NCBI GenBank assembly: GCA_026014735.1
Contig: JAOZHT010000003.1
Coordinates: 62,001-126,000, forward strand
From: Candidatus Bathyarchaeota archaeon
Lineage (GTDB): Archaea; Thermoproteota; Bathyarchaeia; Bathyarchaeales; Bathycorpusculaceae
Length of the DNA: 64,000 bases
Reading direction: 5' to 3'
Shown here: positions 62,283 through 64,000 of the stretch, piece by piece
Layout: each line of letters starts with the position of its first letter
How positions within the stretch are numbered: position 1 is the stretch's first letter
Made by a program: the position numbers and the translations under genes
The notes under the pieces: model-generated
Seen by the model: only the letters and a program-made list of their open reading frames with translations
Databases searched by the model: none
Told to the model about the DNA's origin: nothing

Positions 62283-62501
62283 ATCGCACAGCACCAGCAA
62301 TGCATTGCAAATCGCGCATTAGCAAGTGACCAAACGGTAGTGGCAGGCGACAGCCCGTATCCTCATGCAGCACCGTCCAGTCGCAGCCAAACCGGCAACT
62401 CAAAGGATACACATCAAGCAATGCCTACAACACAACCCGCAGGCAACCAAGAACCACAACACAACCAGAACAGCCACGACAACCACCAAATCAAGCTTTA
62501 G
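62283..62501 (+). pseudogene. Possible LysM-domain remnant
   Basis: An open frame following a stop contains DQTVVAGDSPYPHAAP and then GNSKDTHQAMP, which mirrors the LysM pattern T-V-x-x-G-D-S ... G-N-x-K-D-I-Y-x-A-N, after which the sequence dissolves into Gln/His/Asn-rich residues. There is no start codon context. LysM proteins often sit beside hub genes in contractile injection systems, but this one is on the opposite strand. Suggestive only. Confidence 0.22.
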
Positions 62502-62586
62502 AACAATGCAACCCTAAGCCCACTTTCCCTCCCCGTTTCTATCCCATATGGACTGGCTGACTCAGCTCTGGAGGTTTCCCTTCTCA

Positions 62587-62755
62587 TTAGGTGTTTCCTC
62601 TCCTTAGTCCCTGCCTCCGGGGCTCACTCAGCAGTTCCGCATCTTCTTTTAAGTTCCCTTTTGTAGGCTGAAGCCATCCGTAGAAGTGTCAGATTGCCTG
62701 CGTCGCCGCCGACTCATGCCCAAGCTTAGCTGCGATATCAAAGCTTATTCGTAAA
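62587..62755 (-). pseudogene. Possible tyrosine-recombinase C-terminal remnant
   Basis: The frame reads RISFDIAAKLGHESAATQAI, an in-frame TGA at 62689-62691, then HFYGWLQPTKG. L-G-H-x-S-x-x-T followed by a Tyr a few residues on is the C-terminal signature of tyrosine recombinases, where the Tyr is the nucleophile. No other recombinase motif (the R...HxxR boxes) is seen upstream, so this is at best a fragment. Confidence 0.28.
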
Positions 62756-62763
62756 CTCTGCTA

Positions 62764-63531
62764 TCAGCGTCTGCGCAGTCTAGTCACCGCAACCGCCAGC
62801 GCCAACGCCACCGCTATCACGACTATAGCGATCTCCGCCGTCAAAGCCACGTTGGGGTAAGAGGTTTGATTCACAGCGATGCCTGCCAGCGCCCAAATAA
62901 ACACTAAGCTGAAAGCGATGTCCCGGCGGGTCACGATGACAGCTAAATCAATGATTAACGCCAACGCCAAGACGACGATTGCCCAGGTCTGCATGCTTAA
63001 CCCCAATCCATCCCAACCCGACGCAGTCAAAGTCACCGCGATGTTGGCGATGGTGGCGATTGTTACCCAGCCCAGATAGACGCTAAAGGGCACATGCACA
63101 CAGAGCTTCTCTTTTAAGCTAACGTTGGAGCGTCCGATGTGCAGCCTCAGATAAATTGCAATCAGCGATGCCAGGAAACCAAGGATTACCGCTACTGAGA
63201 TGGATAGCAGCTCGTTTTGCCAGAAAAACAGCCAAACGATGTTAAGTATGCTGGTTAGGATGAAGAGGTAGCTGATTTGTTTTTGGAAGGGCCGATTTTT
63301 TTGGCTTGGCAGCGCCTGATAAACCAGGTAGACCCCGAGCAGCACGTAGATGATGCCCCAGATGGAAAACACGTAGCCCGCGGGGGTGATTAGGGTGGGG
63401 TGTCTGTTGGAGACTTCCGCGGTGGTTTGTCCGCCGATGAGGGTGGTGTTGGATAAGCCGTTAACGATTAGGGTTGCTATGAAAGCGGCTATGTTAGCCC
63501 ACCGTAGCCACCCAGGGGTCTTGTTTTCCAT
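62764..63531 (-). CDS. TspO/MBR-like tryptophan-rich membrane protein
   Basis: A 255-residue membrane protein with seven to eight helices. TPAGYVFSIWGIIYVLLGVY corresponds to the P-x-x-x-F/W-I-W TspO signature, NIVWLFFWQNEL follows, and VPFSVYLGWVTIATIANI resembles the later TspO helix. TspO proteins are small porphyrin/steroid-binding sensors of about 160 residues; this longer version carries extra C-terminal helices ending in a basic TRLRRR tail. Such long TspO-like proteins are annotated as tryptophan-rich sensory proteins. Ligand unknown. ATG at 63531. Confidence 0.78.
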   Translation of the reverse strand: MENKTPGWLRWANIAAFIATLIVNGLSNTTLIGGQTTAEVSNRHPTLITPAGYVFSIWGIIYVLLGVYLVYQALPSQKNRPFQKQISYLFILTSILNIVWLFFWQNELLSISVAVILGFLASLIAIYLRLHIGRSNVSLKEKLCVHVPFSVYLGWVTIATIANIAVTLTASGWDGLGLSMQTWAIVVLALALIIDLAVIVTRRDIAFSLVFIWALAGIAVNQTSYPNVALTAEIAIVVIAVALALAVAVTRLRRR

Positions 63532-63667
63532 AAAAATCTCTAAGTAACTTATTTTCGTTTTAATATATAAGATTTTACTGAAAAAACCCTGCTAAAGAAA
63601 AGATTAATCTGACAAGACTGGTTGGTTCTCATTGCAACAAGAAAATAAAGGAAAAAGGGTAGTTTAA

Positions 63668-64000
63668 CTAAACGTATTTTTTGTCGCTGTAGCAGTACCA
63701 TCTCTGGTATTGCGGTATCCAAGTGAGCGGTTTGCCGCAGGTTGGACAAAGATTCTGGCTTTGACTAGTCTGCGCTGGCGCCGCGGCCTGCTGGGTGGCG
63801 AGGGCAGTTCTTAAGAGAATAAAGTCCGCTGCCGCCTGAACCTCATCCCAAGCGATGTTCTGCATTGACCCGTCCTCTTTTTCAACCGCCAAAGTTATGC
63901 TTGCTTTCCCTACAGAAAAAGCAAGGTCCTTGACTTTGCCTACCAGTTTTGCGCTGGCGTCGATAACCTGCATGCCTATCAGGGCGTCTCGCGTTAGGGG
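63668..64000 (-). CDS. PRC-barrel protein with C-terminal zinc ribbon (5' end outside window)
   Basis: The reading frame runs off the window end, so the true start is missing; an internal ATG at 63973 lies within the domain. LTRDALIGMQVIDASAKLVG and KVKDLAFSVGKASITLAVEK are a PRC-barrel domain, a small beta-barrel used in RNA processing and photosynthetic complexes. After an Ala/Gln linker a short zinc knuckle follows (LCPTCGKPLTWIPQYQRWYC, ending SDKKYV). Archaeal PRC-barrel proteins of this size are common, with roles mostly unknown. It is separated from the TspO-like gene by about 140 bases. Confidence 0.85.
   Translation of the reverse strand, partial: PLTRDALIGMQVIDASAKLVGKVKDLAFSVGKASITLAVEKEDGSMQNIAWDEVQAAADFILLRTALATQQAAAPAQTSQSQNLCPTCGKPLTWIPQYQRWYCYSDKKYV

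Larger units (their letters stand above)
61843..62763. other. Decayed region, possible remnant of an integrated element
   Basis: About 920 bases without an intact gene, the largest gap in the window. The first 200 bases are AT-rich and featureless. 62100-62500 is C/A-rich and 62283-62501 contains a weakly LysM-like frame. 62587-62755 on the minus strand contains a short tyrosine-recombinase-like piece. Together with the hub-like gene this is compatible with a mostly erased virus-like or injection-system element, but the fragments are short. Confidence 0.4.

Noticed and set aside
62045-62329. A 94-codon plus-strand frame in the gene-free region
   Set aside because: No ribosome binding site, composition like random C/A-rich DNA, and no recognisable motif; kept only as part of the decayed region.

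Overview
The window is archaeal chromosome. It carries archaeal-type translation genes (S19e, L39e, L31e, L18a/LX, aIF6), the RNase P subunit Rpr2, prefoldin alpha, a PDCD5-family protein and FtsY. It also has TATA-box promoters, many TTG/GTG starts, small winged-helix regulators and an archaeosortase. Together with bacterial-type uvrA/uvrB and the style of the secreted proteins, this fits a mesophilic Bathyarchaeia-like lineage. That placement is inference from gene content, not a phylogeny.

Layout. 0-8.5 kb: the 3' part of uvrB, then uvrA, a secreted protein with a PEF-type C-terminal signal, a GH15 glucoamylase/trehalase-like enzyme and a lectin-like surface protein. 9-27.5 kb: an AT-richer surface-glycan island. 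It holds several glycosyltransferases, gmd and a GDP-fucose-synthase-like gene, a Nudix hydrolase, an oxidoreductase, a methyltransferase, a GT-C-like membrane protein and a GHL15-like secreted hydrolase. It also contains a duplicated glycosyltransferase with a frameshift and a graveyard of sugar-nucleotide genes (19.7-20.45 kb). 28-38.2 kb: a 1,295-residue surface protein with nine exact 270-bp repeats, a large beta-propeller surface protein, and an archaeosortase fused to a zinc ribbon, an EpsI-like ectodomain and a winged-helix-like tail. 38.6-47.6 kb: a coiled-coil protein, a degenerate nucleotide-cyclase-like protein, a short UDP-sugar dehydrogenase, a processive glycosyltransferase, a flippase and a complete rmlACBD dTDP-rhamnose operon. 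47.7-53.1 kb: small membrane and regulatory genes, rnp4, a CRM-domain protein, a 39-residue zinc ribbon and a shikimate-kinase-like enzyme. 53.3-60.1 kb: the translation/SRP cluster, broken by a repeat element with a dead histidine kinase and by an inserted secreted-protein gene. 60-64 kb: a conserved unknown gene, a compact VgrG/gpD-like injection-system hub with two small companions, a decayed stretch with possible mobile-element fragments, a TspO-like protein and a PRC-barrel/zinc-ribbon protein cut by the window end.

Functional reading: nucleotide sugars (dTDP-rhamnose, GDP-mannose-derived deoxysugar) feed glycosyltransferases and a flippase that would decorate cell-surface proteins, several of which are encoded here, with an archaeosortase available for C-terminal processing. 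The most unusual items are the archaeosortase fusion, the isolated injection-system hub, a recurring promoter-like element (TATA, G6, 12-nt spacer, GAGCARCAG; three copies), a two-copy approximately 125-nt hairpin repeat, and the higher-order structure of the 270-bp repeats.
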